Of a stretch of 11,523 nt of DNA, positions 6,180 through 11,523 are shown piece by piece. The number at the start of each line of letters is the position of its first letter. Position 1 is the first letter of the stretch. Position numbers and translations under genes: made by a program. The notes below the pieces were generated by a model. That model was not told the origin of the DNA and did not search any database. It saw nothing but the letters and a program-made list of their open reading frames with translations. The stretch is taken from positions 1 to 11,523 of the forward strand of contig JAFDCA010000391.1 in NCBI GenBank assembly GCA_019313025.1, in the 5' to 3' direction. This DNA is from Deltaproteobacteria bacterium. Its GTDB lineage: Bacteria > Desulfobacterota > Desulfobacteria > Desulfobacterales > UBA11574.

Positions 6180-7088
6180 TTATCCTCCGTTCATTGTCAT
6201 TAAATACGACCTTAAATTCATTTGCCTGTTTTTCAGACCGAATTTTCTACGGAGATTTTTTCGGTGAAAATTAACGGTGGTTTCGGATATGTTTAATATA
6301 TCTGCAATTTCCTTACTGCTCTTTCCGTCTTTAATCAAGGAGACCACTTTTATTTCCTGTGGGGTCAGAATAATTTGGGCATTTGAAAATTTTTGAAGAA
6401 GCGGGGAAATAATATCTTTCAGGTGATTTTCAATGATTTCGACGATGGTCTTGTTTCTGGGCTTTAATGGAACTTCCTTTAACTTTTCAACATAGGGAAA
6501 AACCAGCTTCTTGACATTGGTCAAGACATTTCTCTCAAGTTCTAGTTTGTCGTTTTCCCGTTGTTTGATCAGTACTTTCAGGGCGATATTGGCTTCCTCA
6601 AGACTTTGCTTCTGTTCTTCGAGTTCTTCACGGCTTTCTCTTAACGCTTCTTCCACGAGTTTCAAAGCCGTTATATCTTCATGACTGATGATCACCCGAA
6701 CGGGTTTTGTGTCAGACATGCGGATGGCCCGCATGTAATACCAATGTTTGCTGTTAGGGGTATGACAGGGATAGTCAAAAAGAAACTCGGTGATTTCACC
6801 GTTGATGACCTGACGAATTCCTTTTGCAATGTTATGGGCATCTGATGCATCCTCTCCTGTGACGCTATCACAGACGCCCAGATAATTCATGCCCTTAAAA
6901 TCAACGTTTTCCGGCATGCCGTTTTTAACCGAATAGGCTTGCCATGCACGATTGTACTCGAGAATGAGGCCGTTTTCATCCAGAATGGCAATGTGTGCCG
7001 ATAGGGAATCTATCACAGCTCTGGCCAGTTCTTCGGAAAAATATAAAGGTTCGATACGGGATTCTGCTTCCTGTGTCTGCTTTTTCAT
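6180..7088 (-). CDS. PAS-domain LuxR-type transcriptional regulator
   Basis: The 302-residue protein is a predicted cytoplasmic sensor-regulator. A PAS domain spans about residues 22-140 (ARAVIDSLSAHIAILDENG and the closing SHEDITALK). A charged coiled-coil linker follows at about 142-190 (EEALRESREELEEQKQSLEE). Next is a conserved middle region (NVKKLVFPYVEKL), then a LuxR/GerE-type helix-turn-helix at about 238-296 (LTPQEIKVVSLIKDGKSSKEIADIL, with TVNFHRKNLRRKFG as the recognition part). There is no receiver domain, so the signal presumably enters through the PAS domain, perhaps a small ligand or redox cofactor. The ATG at 7088 is chosen because GAGGGAG (7096-7102) lies seven bases upstream and a promoter sits just before it. 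A longer frame to 7220 would include that promoter. The pirin remnant begins one base after the stop, so pirin was probably its co-transcribed partner. Target genes are unknown. Confidence 0.9.
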   Translation of the reverse strand: MKKQTQEAESRIEPLYFSEELARAVIDSLSAHIAILDENGLILEYNRAWQAYSVKNGMPENVDFKGMNYLGVCDSVTGEDASDAHNIAKGIRQVINGEITEFLFDYPCHTPNSKHWYYMRAIRMSDTKPVRVIISHEDITALKLVEEALRESREELEEQKQSLEEANIALKVLIKQRENDKLELERNVLTNVKKLVFPYVEKLKEVPLKPRNKTIVEIIENHLKDIISPLLQKFSNAQIILTPQEIKVVSLIKDGKSSKEIADILNISETTVNFHRKNLRRKFGLKNRQMNLRSYLMTMNGG

Positions 7089-7143
7089 ATGGGGACTCCC
7101 TCTTTTGAACAATGAAAATAAATCGTCTTTTTGAGCACATTTT

Positions 7144-7172
7144 ATATTACTCAAAGTACAGGTCATTGTAAA
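7144..7172 (-). promoter_or_regulatory. Sigma70-like promoter for the PAS-LuxR regulator
   Basis: On the - strand TTTACA (7172-7167, 5/6 match to -35) is separated by exactly 17 bases from TAATAT (7149-7144, 4/6 match to -10). Transcription would begin near 7137, giving a leader of about 50 bases before the ATG at 7088. This supports the shorter regulator start and an independent transcript from DUF1499. Confidence 0.55.
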
Positions 7173-7243
7173 GCGGAACATGAATTGAGGGATATCGGAA
7201 ACCGTATGTGAAATTGTCACCGGGAATTCAAATAATGATTAGG

Positions 7244-7705
7244 TTATTCGATAATGGCTTTTTGCCGGAGTGTTTTTCTGAGGTTTTCAATACGACGACG
7301 GTTAACGCCGAGATCTGAATAACCGGTTCTGGAGGCCGAACGAATGTGGATAGTATGACTAATGGGAATTAGATGGAGGTTGAGGTCGTCAACAAATCGA
7401 AAAATCAAGCTCCGGCATTCTGCATGAATATCGATGTTATTTGCTGAAACTATTTTTGTTCGGGGAATTGAGCCAACCGTTTCTTGAACCCTATCCCAGC
7501 TTGTTTTGGGATCGTTTTTTAACGTAAAGGGTTCAACTCGATATTTTGGGTTTTTAGCCAATGACGACACGCAATTGGGTTTATCCGGGCAATCCAACAA
7601 ACCAGAAGATGCACTGATATTTCGTTCCGTACGGTTCCCGGAACATCCAAACAAGGTCGTTAGGATCAATAGAGTCCCAATGAACGCTTTGTGTGCTGTT
7701 TTCAT
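7244..7705 (-). CDS. DUF1499 family lipoprotein
   Basis: The 153-residue protein begins with a lipoprotein-type signal: basic MKTAHK, a hydrophobic core, and LFGC with the acceptor cysteine at residue 21 (phenylalanine before the glycine is slightly atypical). The mature part shows the DUF1499 hallmarks: CPDKPNCVSS (39-48), the aromatic-acidic block FRFVDDLNLHL, and the strongly conserved C-terminal SRTGYSDLGVNRRRIENLR. The biochemical function is unknown. It lies 16 bases after DUF2177, with a ribosome site GAGGTGAT (7714-7721) directly at the end of that gene, so the two are co-transcribed. In other proteobacteria DUF1499 genes often occur with DUF2177 and lipid-modification genes, which fits the divergent neighbours here. 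An outer-membrane or periplasm-facing role in lipid handling is inferred. Confidence 0.88.
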   Translation of the reverse strand: MKTAHKAFIGTLLILTTLFGCSGNRTERNISASSGLLDCPDKPNCVSSLAKNPKYRVEPFTLKNDPKTSWDRVQETVGSIPRTKIVSANNIDIHAECRSLIFRFVDDLNLHLIPISHTIHIRSASRTGYSDLGVNRRRIENLRKTLRQKAIIE

Positions 7706-7721
7706 TTTTTGTCATCACCTC

Positions 7722-8129
7722 TTACGAAAGCCATTTTCCAATCAAAAAACTTGTTGAAGCCACCATGGAACAAAGAAAAGCACCCCACAAGATATCAACC
7801 ATTACAATCTTAAACGGCCAATTTTTTATAGTGGCCATGTTTGTCAAATCATACGTTGCATACGTGAAAAAACCATACAAACAGCCCCACAAGATCGCCT
7901 TGCCCAATGATTCTTTTTCTAATGCCGGTACAACAGCGAAAATAAGAATACCTATGATATAAAGTAGATAGAAGCTGATTGCCGCCCACCAGTTTACATC
8001 CGGACTCAGAATAAATCCAAGATTCTTTCGATAAAACTTTTTGGCCACAAATCCCAGCCAAATAATATCAACGGCAAAAAATATGGGTACCGTCAATGCG
8101 TACACCTTTAAGTAAAAAATCGTATTCAT
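7722..8129 (-). CDS. DUF2177 family integral membrane protein
   Basis: The 135-residue product matches the DUF2177 family. It has about four transmembrane helices (roughly residues 7-28, 47-68, 79-96 and 107-131) and the family-typical FAVDIIWLGFVAKKFYR near the N-terminus and GFFTYATYDLTNMATIKNW in the middle. The start is supported by AAGGTGAT just upstream of the ATG. It is the first gene of a leftward pair with DUF1499 and diverges from the chalcone-isomerase-like operon across the 8130-8564 region. No enzymatic activity is established for this family, and no signal peptide is seen apart from the first helix. The family call is confident; function is unknown. Confidence 0.88.
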   Translation of the reverse strand: MNTIFYLKVYALTVPIFFAVDIIWLGFVAKKFYRKNLGFILSPDVNWWAAISFYLLYIIGILIFAVVPALEKESLGKAILWGCLYGFFTYATYDLTNMATIKNWPFKIVMVDILWGAFLCSMVASTSFLIGKWLS

Positions 8130-8455
8130 TCGATCACCTTCAATACTTGGCCTGAGGAGAACTCATTTAAAATTTTCTATCTTTGAATCTGCAAACAGAT
8201 GAGAAACTGATACACATTAAAATCCTTATCAGAATTTCAATGAACCACAATAAGCATGATTATGACGTTAATCAATGTGTTTGGGCTAAGGGTTTTTTAG
8301 AATAGCCTAAAACAATTCTTTGGGCCTGCGACATCTTCCGCCACAAGAGATTAGACGGACATGAAGGCTTTTTACCGATAGAGGGTGCCAGACTTGAGAA
8401 ATTGCAGGCCAAGATAATAGGAATAACCTACTATCATACTCACACTATTCCAATA

Positions 8456-8470
8456 TTGAAAATTTTTCAA
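8456..8470. promoter_or_regulatory. 15-base palindrome upstream of the CHI-like operon
   Basis: TTGAAAA and TTTTCAA are exact complements around a central T. AATATT occurs near both sides (starting at 8452 and again at 8478). It sits 14 bases before the -35 element of the candidate promoter at 8485-8513, a position suited to a transcription-factor site. An A/T-rich palindrome can arise by chance in such DNA, so confidence is low to moderate. Confidence 0.35.
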
Positions 8471-8484
8471 CCGTTGTAATATTT

Positions 8485-8513
8485 AGGACATTGGATATTT
8501 TTAAGACTATAAA
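8485..8513 (+). promoter_or_regulatory. Candidate promoter for the CHI-like/MFS/DUF1295 operon
   Basis: AGGACA (8485-8490, 4/6 match to -35) and TATAAA (8508-8513, 5/6 match to -10) are separated by 17 bases. Transcription would start near 8520, about 45 bases before the ATG at 8565. No ECF-type (RpoE/ChrR-like, TGATC-containing) promoter was recognised here, although such promoters control related gene sets elsewhere. Confidence 0.35.
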
Positions 8514-8564
8514 GACAAAAACCAGTTAGTGATCAAGGCAAACATTAAATCGAGGAATACAGAA

Positions 8565-9137
8565 ATGAAAGCGAATGTTTATTACATTATACCTCTTGCA
8601 TTAATGATATGGGTCAGTGCAACACTCAATGTGAATGGCGCAGAGATCGAAGGGATACACTTTAAGAACAGTTATGAGACAGAAGGGATTCGGTTGAAGA
8701 TTCGAGGCGCGGGACTCCTTCGCTATCTTGGCGTTATAAAAGCTTATGTCGGTGCACTTTACCTGGAAGATGGAAGTTTGACAGAGGATGTTCTTTCCGA
8801 CAAACCCAAACGCTTGGAGGTTGAATATTTCCATGCCTTAAAAGGTGAGGACTTTGGGATTACCACAAACAAAATGATCGCAAAAAACACGGATGCACAA
8901 ACTTTGCAAAAAATTCGATCCCAAATCGATTATCACAACTCGCTATACGAAGATGTTCAACCGGGAGACCGGTATTCTTTGACATATATTCCGGGCAAAG
9001 GCACAGAACTGGCTTTAAACGGAGAAACCAAGGGTATCATCAAAGGTGCTGATTTTGCGTCCGCGCTCTTTTCAATGTGGTTGGGGGAATTCCCTATGAA
9101 TAAACCGTTTAAAGAGCAGCTGTTGGGGTTAAGATGA
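8565..9137 (+). CDS. Secreted chalcone-isomerase-fold (chalcone isomerase-like) protein
   Basis: The 190-residue product fits the bacterial chalcone isomerase-like family. These proteins share the open beta-sandwich fold of plant chalcone isomerases and fatty-acid-binding relatives but usually lack proven isomerase activity. It has a signal peptide (hydrophobic core at about residues 6-22, cleavage probably after NGA near residue 26), so it acts in the periplasm. The family block GAGLLRYLGVIKAYVGALYL (48-67) is clear, followed by the RLEVEYFHAL strand and a C-terminal FASALFSMWLGEFPMNKPFK helix and tail. The ATG at 8565 has GAGGAA at 8552-8557, seven bases upstream; a GTG at 8529 in the same frame lacks such a site. 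The stop overlaps the next start as ATGA (9134-9137), indicating tight coupling with the transporter. The likely ligand is a lipid or fatty acid, by inference from fold and neighbours. Confidence 0.87.
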   Translation: MKANVYYIIPLALMIWVSATLNVNGAEIEGIHFKNSYETEGIRLKIRGAGLLRYLGVIKAYVGALYLEDGSLTEDVLSDKPKRLEVEYFHALKGEDFGITTNKMIAKNTDAQTLQKIRSQIDYHNSLYEDVQPGDRYSLTYIPGKGTELALNGETKGIIKGADFASALFSMWLGEFPMNKPFKEQLLGLR

Positions 9138-10537
9138 AAGCTGTGGCTGAAAAATCCGTTCCGATTTACAGAAAGATTGCATATGCTGCACCGGCCTATG
9201 CGCTTGCAGTGGTAGGCATACCGATTTATGTGTACATTCCTAAGTTTTATACGGATATTATCGGGATTAACGTGATGGTAATGGGCTATATCCTTTTGAG
9301 CGTTCGAATCTTCGATGCCATAACGGATCCGGCCATTGGATTCATTTCCGATCGAACGAAGACGCCGTTCGGCAGAAGACGGCCGTATATTGCGGTGGGG
9401 TCTTTCTTCGTTTCATTGTCTATGTACCTTTTATTTAATCCGCCGGATGCATCTGCATCTCAATCCGTTATATGGTTCGGTGGTTGTATTTTTGCGTTGT
9501 TTTTTTTCTGGACGTTGGTCAGCGTACCTTATGAATCTTTGGGTCCTGAAATTACTTTTGATTATAACGAGCGGATTTCCTTATTTGGTGTGCGGGACGG
9601 TTTTCTAATTGCAGGAACATTGGTTGCCGCAAGCTCGCCGGCTCTTGTGGAATGGATGTTTAACCTTTCGGATACGGCTCAGGGAGAACGGGCCAAATTT
9701 TTCTGGATAGCGGTGATTTATGCACCGCTTGTTATCGGTTTTTCATGGTGGTGTGCGATCTCCATAACAGAGTTACCTTTAAAGTCTGTGAACCGTTCTG
9801 TTGGGATTCTAAAGGGAATGCGACAGATGGGTCAAAACCGACCGTTTGTCATACTCCTCATTGCATACACCATTAGTGCCATCGGGAATAACTTGCCGGC
9901 CACGTTGATCCTCTTTTACGTAGAGTATGTCCTACACTCAAATTTGGCAGACGTTTTTCTGCTGATATACTTTGTCACCGGTATTATATTTCTCCCCGGA
10001 TGGATTTCGATTTCACGCAGGATCGGCAAAAAAAAGGCATGGTTGACCTCCATGGCCATAAATACGGGGGCTTTTTTCGGGGTTTTTTTCCTTGGCCCTG
10101 GAGATGAAATAACCTACGGGGTATTGGTGTTTATATCTGGAATTGGTTTTGGTGCCACATTGGCGATTCCATCGGCCATACAGGCGGATGTTATCGACTA
10201 TGATGAATGGCTGACCGGTGAAAGGCGTGAGGGACAATATATCGGATTATGGTCGATTTCAAAAAAGCTTGCGGCAGCTGTCGGTGTAGGGGCCGGACTT
10301 TCAGTTCTGGGTGCGGCAGGTTACACGCCCAATGTGGAGCAATCTGAACAGGTGAAATTCGTTTTGCGGACGCTTTATGCATTGGTGCCCTCTGTTTGCA
10401 ACTTGATGGCCATTTTAATTGCAATGGCGTATCCGATTAGCAGCAAGGTTCATGAAAACATACGAAAATCCATTGATGATCGAAAAAAAGGCATTTATGT
10501 AATCAATTCCATGAAACCGATGTCTTCAGCAGCCTGA
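9134..10537 (+). CDS. MFS_2 / GPH-type cation symporter family transporter
   Basis: The 467-residue polytopic protein has about 12 predicted membrane helices and belongs to the MFS_2 group that includes melibiose permease MelB. Helix II reads VRIFDAITDPAIGF, with aspartates 61 and 65 spaced four apart as in the MelB cation site (Asp55 and Asp59). It is followed by the loop DRTKTPFGRRRPY (73-85), the GPH signature between helices II and III. The central cytoplasmic loop (about 215-235) and the DVIDYDEWLTGERREGQY segment (about 352-369) are also typical. Substrate cannot be read from sequence. Sugar transport is one option, but this gene lies directly coupled to a CHI-like protein and a DUF1295 protein, where lipid or lysolipid movement (as in the related eukaryotic MFSD2A) is a tempting inference. 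It is the second gene of the rightward operon. Confidence 0.88.
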   Translation: MKAVAEKSVPIYRKIAYAAPAYALAVVGIPIYVYIPKFYTDIIGINVMVMGYILLSVRIFDAITDPAIGFISDRTKTPFGRRRPYIAVGSFFVSLSMYLLFNPPDASASQSVIWFGGCIFALFFFWTLVSVPYESLGPEITFDYNERISLFGVRDGFLIAGTLVAASSPALVEWMFNLSDTAQGERAKFFWIAVIYAPLVIGFSWWCAISITELPLKSVNRSVGILKGMRQMGQNRPFVILLIAYTISAIGNNLPATLILFYVEYVLHSNLADVFLLIYFVTGIIFLPGWISISRRIGKKKAWLTSMAINTGAFFGVFFLGPGDEITYGVLVFISGIGFGATLAIPSAIQADVIDYDEWLTGERREGQYIGLWSISKKLAAAVGVGAGLSVLGAAGYTPNVEQSEQVKFVLRTLYALVPSVCNLMAILIAMAYPISSKVHENIRKSIDDRKKGIYVINSMKPMSSAA

Positions 10538-10576
10538 ATTTGGTATTGAGATTGGAGTGATCGTTCGAGAAATGAA

Positions 10577-11371
10577 ATGGAAAATTTAATATTTATATTC
10601 AGCCTCAATTTGACTGCCGTAATCTTCATGATGATTATGGGATGGGTACTCAGTCTTATTCTTAAGAATGTAACGGTGGTAGATAGTCTATGGGGATTGG
10701 GGTTTGTCATGATTGCCTTGACAACCTTTTTTTTGGCGCACGGTTTTTTGGGGCGAAAGCTGTTAACCACGTTTTTGGTAACGTGTTGGGGTGTCAGACT
10801 GAGCATCTATCTGACATGGCGCAACTGGGGAAAGGGGGAGGATCCCAGGTATGGCTCATGGCGCGAAAAGAGTGGCAAAAACTTTTGGATCGTGAGCCTT
10901 TTTAAGGTGTTTCTACTCCAGGCTTTGTTTTTGTGGGCCATTTCCATATCAATTCAGTATGGAATGACGTCTGGGACGCCGGAAATGATCACTTGGCTGG
11001 ATGTGTGCGGTTGTATCCTTTGGGGAGTGGGTTTTATATTTGAAGCTGTTGGTGACTGGCAGTTGGCGGCATTTAAATCCAACCCGGACAATAAAGGGAA
11101 GGTCATGGACCGGGGATTGTGGGCCTACACCCGACATCCCAATTATTTTGGTGAGAGTCTCATGTGGTGGGGGATTTTTTTGATTGCATTTTCAACACCC
11201 AACAGCTGGTGGACCGTTTTGAGTCAGCTGATCATTACCGGGGTGTTGCTTAAGATGACGGGGATTCCACTCACCGAAAAAACCATTGTGGTCCATCGAC
11301 CGGGTTACAAAGAATATGTTCAGCGTACCAATGCTTTTTTCCCATGGTTTCCAAAATCGAAAAAGCAATAA
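10577..11371 (+). CDS. DUF1295 family membrane protein (steroid 5-alpha-reductase-like)
   Basis: The 264-residue integral membrane protein matches DUF1295, related in fold to steroid 5-alpha-reductase and isoprenylcysteine methyltransferase-type enzymes. Visible motifs are VDSLWG (35-40), EDPRYGSWR (88-96), FEAVGDWQL (155-163) and the C-terminal block GLWAYTRHPNYFGE (180-193), which in this superfamily shapes the cofactor (NADPH or S-adenosylmethionine) site. About six membrane helices are predicted. A redox or methyl-transfer reaction on a hydrophobic substrate, probably a fatty-acyl or isoprenoid lipid, is inferred. The gene follows the transporter by 39 bases; the ATG at 10577 has only a weak ribosome site (GAGA), with GGAG further upstream at 10554-10557. 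It is the last recognisable gene of the operon. The family call is secure; the reaction is unknown. Confidence 0.9.
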   Translation: MENLIFIFSLNLTAVIFMMIMGWVLSLILKNVTVVDSLWGLGFVMIALTTFFLAHGFLGRKLLTTFLVTCWGVRLSIYLTWRNWGKGEDPRYGSWREKSGKNFWIVSLFKVFLLQALFLWAISISIQYGMTSGTPEMITWLDVCGCILWGVGFIFEAVGDWQLAAFKSNPDNKGKVMDRGLWAYTRHPNYFGESLMWWGIFLIAFSTPNSWWTVLSQLIITGVLLKMTGIPLTEKTIVVHRPGYKEYVQRTNAFFPWFPKSKKQ

Positions 11372-11523
11372 GGCGTTTGATGGACTGAACAAAAACATGA
11401 ATTTTATAGCAGTTGCCAAAAATATGTTCCGATTGAATGAATAACGGTCACGATTTACCGTAAGCCGCCGGATGGTTTCGTTGAGGTCGGGAAGCTGTCT
11501 GAGCAAATTAGAGCGCGTTAAAG
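11372..11523. other. Unassigned 3' flank of the window
   Basis: No clear gene, terminator or RNA was recognised. A short + strand frame (from an ATG at about 11396, 15 codons) and a frame without a start running to the window edge are open, and a - strand frame runs back over the end of DUF1295. None has a supporting ribosome site or family match. The operon could continue to the right beyond the window. Confidence 0.4.

Larger units (their letters stand above)
8130..8564. promoter_or_regulatory. Divergent intergenic control region with several short dyads
   Basis: This 435-base AT-rich region separates the leftward DUF2177/DUF1499 pair from the rightward CHI-like/MFS/DUF1295 operon. No gene is supported in it. 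It holds inverted repeats ATCTG-CAAA-CAGAT (8187-8200), CTGATA-N13-TATCAG (8208-8232), GGCTA/TAGCC (8284-8288 with 8303-8307), ATAATAGG/CCTACTAT (8414-8434, one mismatch) and TTGAAAA-T-TTTTCAA (8456-8470). The first two lie close to DUF2177 and the last lies just before a candidate promoter for the rightward operon, so operator roles for one or more regulators are plausible but unproven. A frame open without a start codon (8306-8479) is probably chance. Confidence 0.5.

Noticed and set aside
7089..7220. 44-residue longer N-terminus for the PAS-LuxR regulator
   Set aside because: The extension contains a good promoter and no ribosome site before its ATG; the ATG at 7088 has GAGGGAG seven bases upstream.
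7693..7962. 89-residue + strand frame opposite DUF2177
   Set aside because: It is antisense to a well-supported membrane protein gene and shows no family features.
8284..8307. GGCTA/TAGCC hairpin as a terminator
   Set aside because: The stem is only 5 bp, the loop is long, and no T tract follows on either strand.
8306..8479. 57-codon open frame in the divergent intergenic region
   Set aside because: It has no ATG, GTG or TTG start with a ribosome site, and the peptide was not recognised. It could be a gene remnant, but there is no support.
10495..10806. 103-residue - strand frame under the MFS/DUF1295 junction
   Set aside because: It is antisense to two recognised genes and its composition looks like shadow coding.
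11192..11506. 104-residue - strand frame at the right end
   Set aside because: It overlaps the conserved C-terminus of DUF1295 on the other strand, has no recognisable domain and no clear ribosome site.

Overview
The window is ordinary-looking bacterial chromosome. Gene content, moderate GC and protein style suggest a Gram-negative, most likely a Desulfobacterota (former deltaproteobacterial, Desulfobacter/Desulfosarcina-like) organism. That placement is an impression from family resemblance, not a measured result. No tRNA, rRNA, CRISPR array, transposase or phage gene is visible.

Positions 1-5955 (+ strand) hold a high-affinity phosphate uptake locus in the order pstC (5' end cut off by the window), pstA, pstS, pstB, phoU. 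PstC and PstA form the membrane channel, PstS is the periplasmic phosphate-binding protein, PstB is the ATPase, and PhoU is the signalling and uptake brake. pstC and pstA overlap by 8 bases. The other junctions carry non-coding DNA: a 340-base gap with a candidate promoter and an 11-bp hairpin just before pstS, a GC-rich hairpin between pstS and pstB, and a roughly 100-base imperfect foldback, resembling a dispersed palindromic repeat, between pstB and phoU. Having pstS after pstCA is not the usual pstSCAB order.

Positions 5997-8129 (- strand) hold four leftward genes: a DUF2177 membrane protein, a DUF1499 lipoprotein, a PAS/LuxR-type regulator with its own sigma70-like promoter, and a collapsed pirin gene. 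The pirin remnant keeps only the first ~23 and last ~24 codons, in different frames. It starts one base after the regulator's stop codon and is followed by a good intrinsic terminator, so it looks like the ruined second cistron of a regulator-pirin operon.

Positions 8565-11371 (+ strand) hold a tightly packed rightward operon: a secreted chalcone-isomerase-fold protein, an MFS_2/GPH-type cation symporter (4-base ATGA overlap) and a DUF1295 steroid-reductase-like membrane protein. The two leftward DUF2177/DUF1499 genes diverge from this operon across a ~435-base intergenic region rich in short inverted repeats. From general knowledge, these five families tend to sit together in proteobacteria beside fatty-acid-modifying genes (cyclopropane-synthase-like methyltransferase, DUF1365, flavin amine oxidoreductase). 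A role in membrane-lipid modification or export is therefore inferred for the divergent pair of operons, although no core enzyme lies inside the window. The last 150 bases have no recognisable gene.
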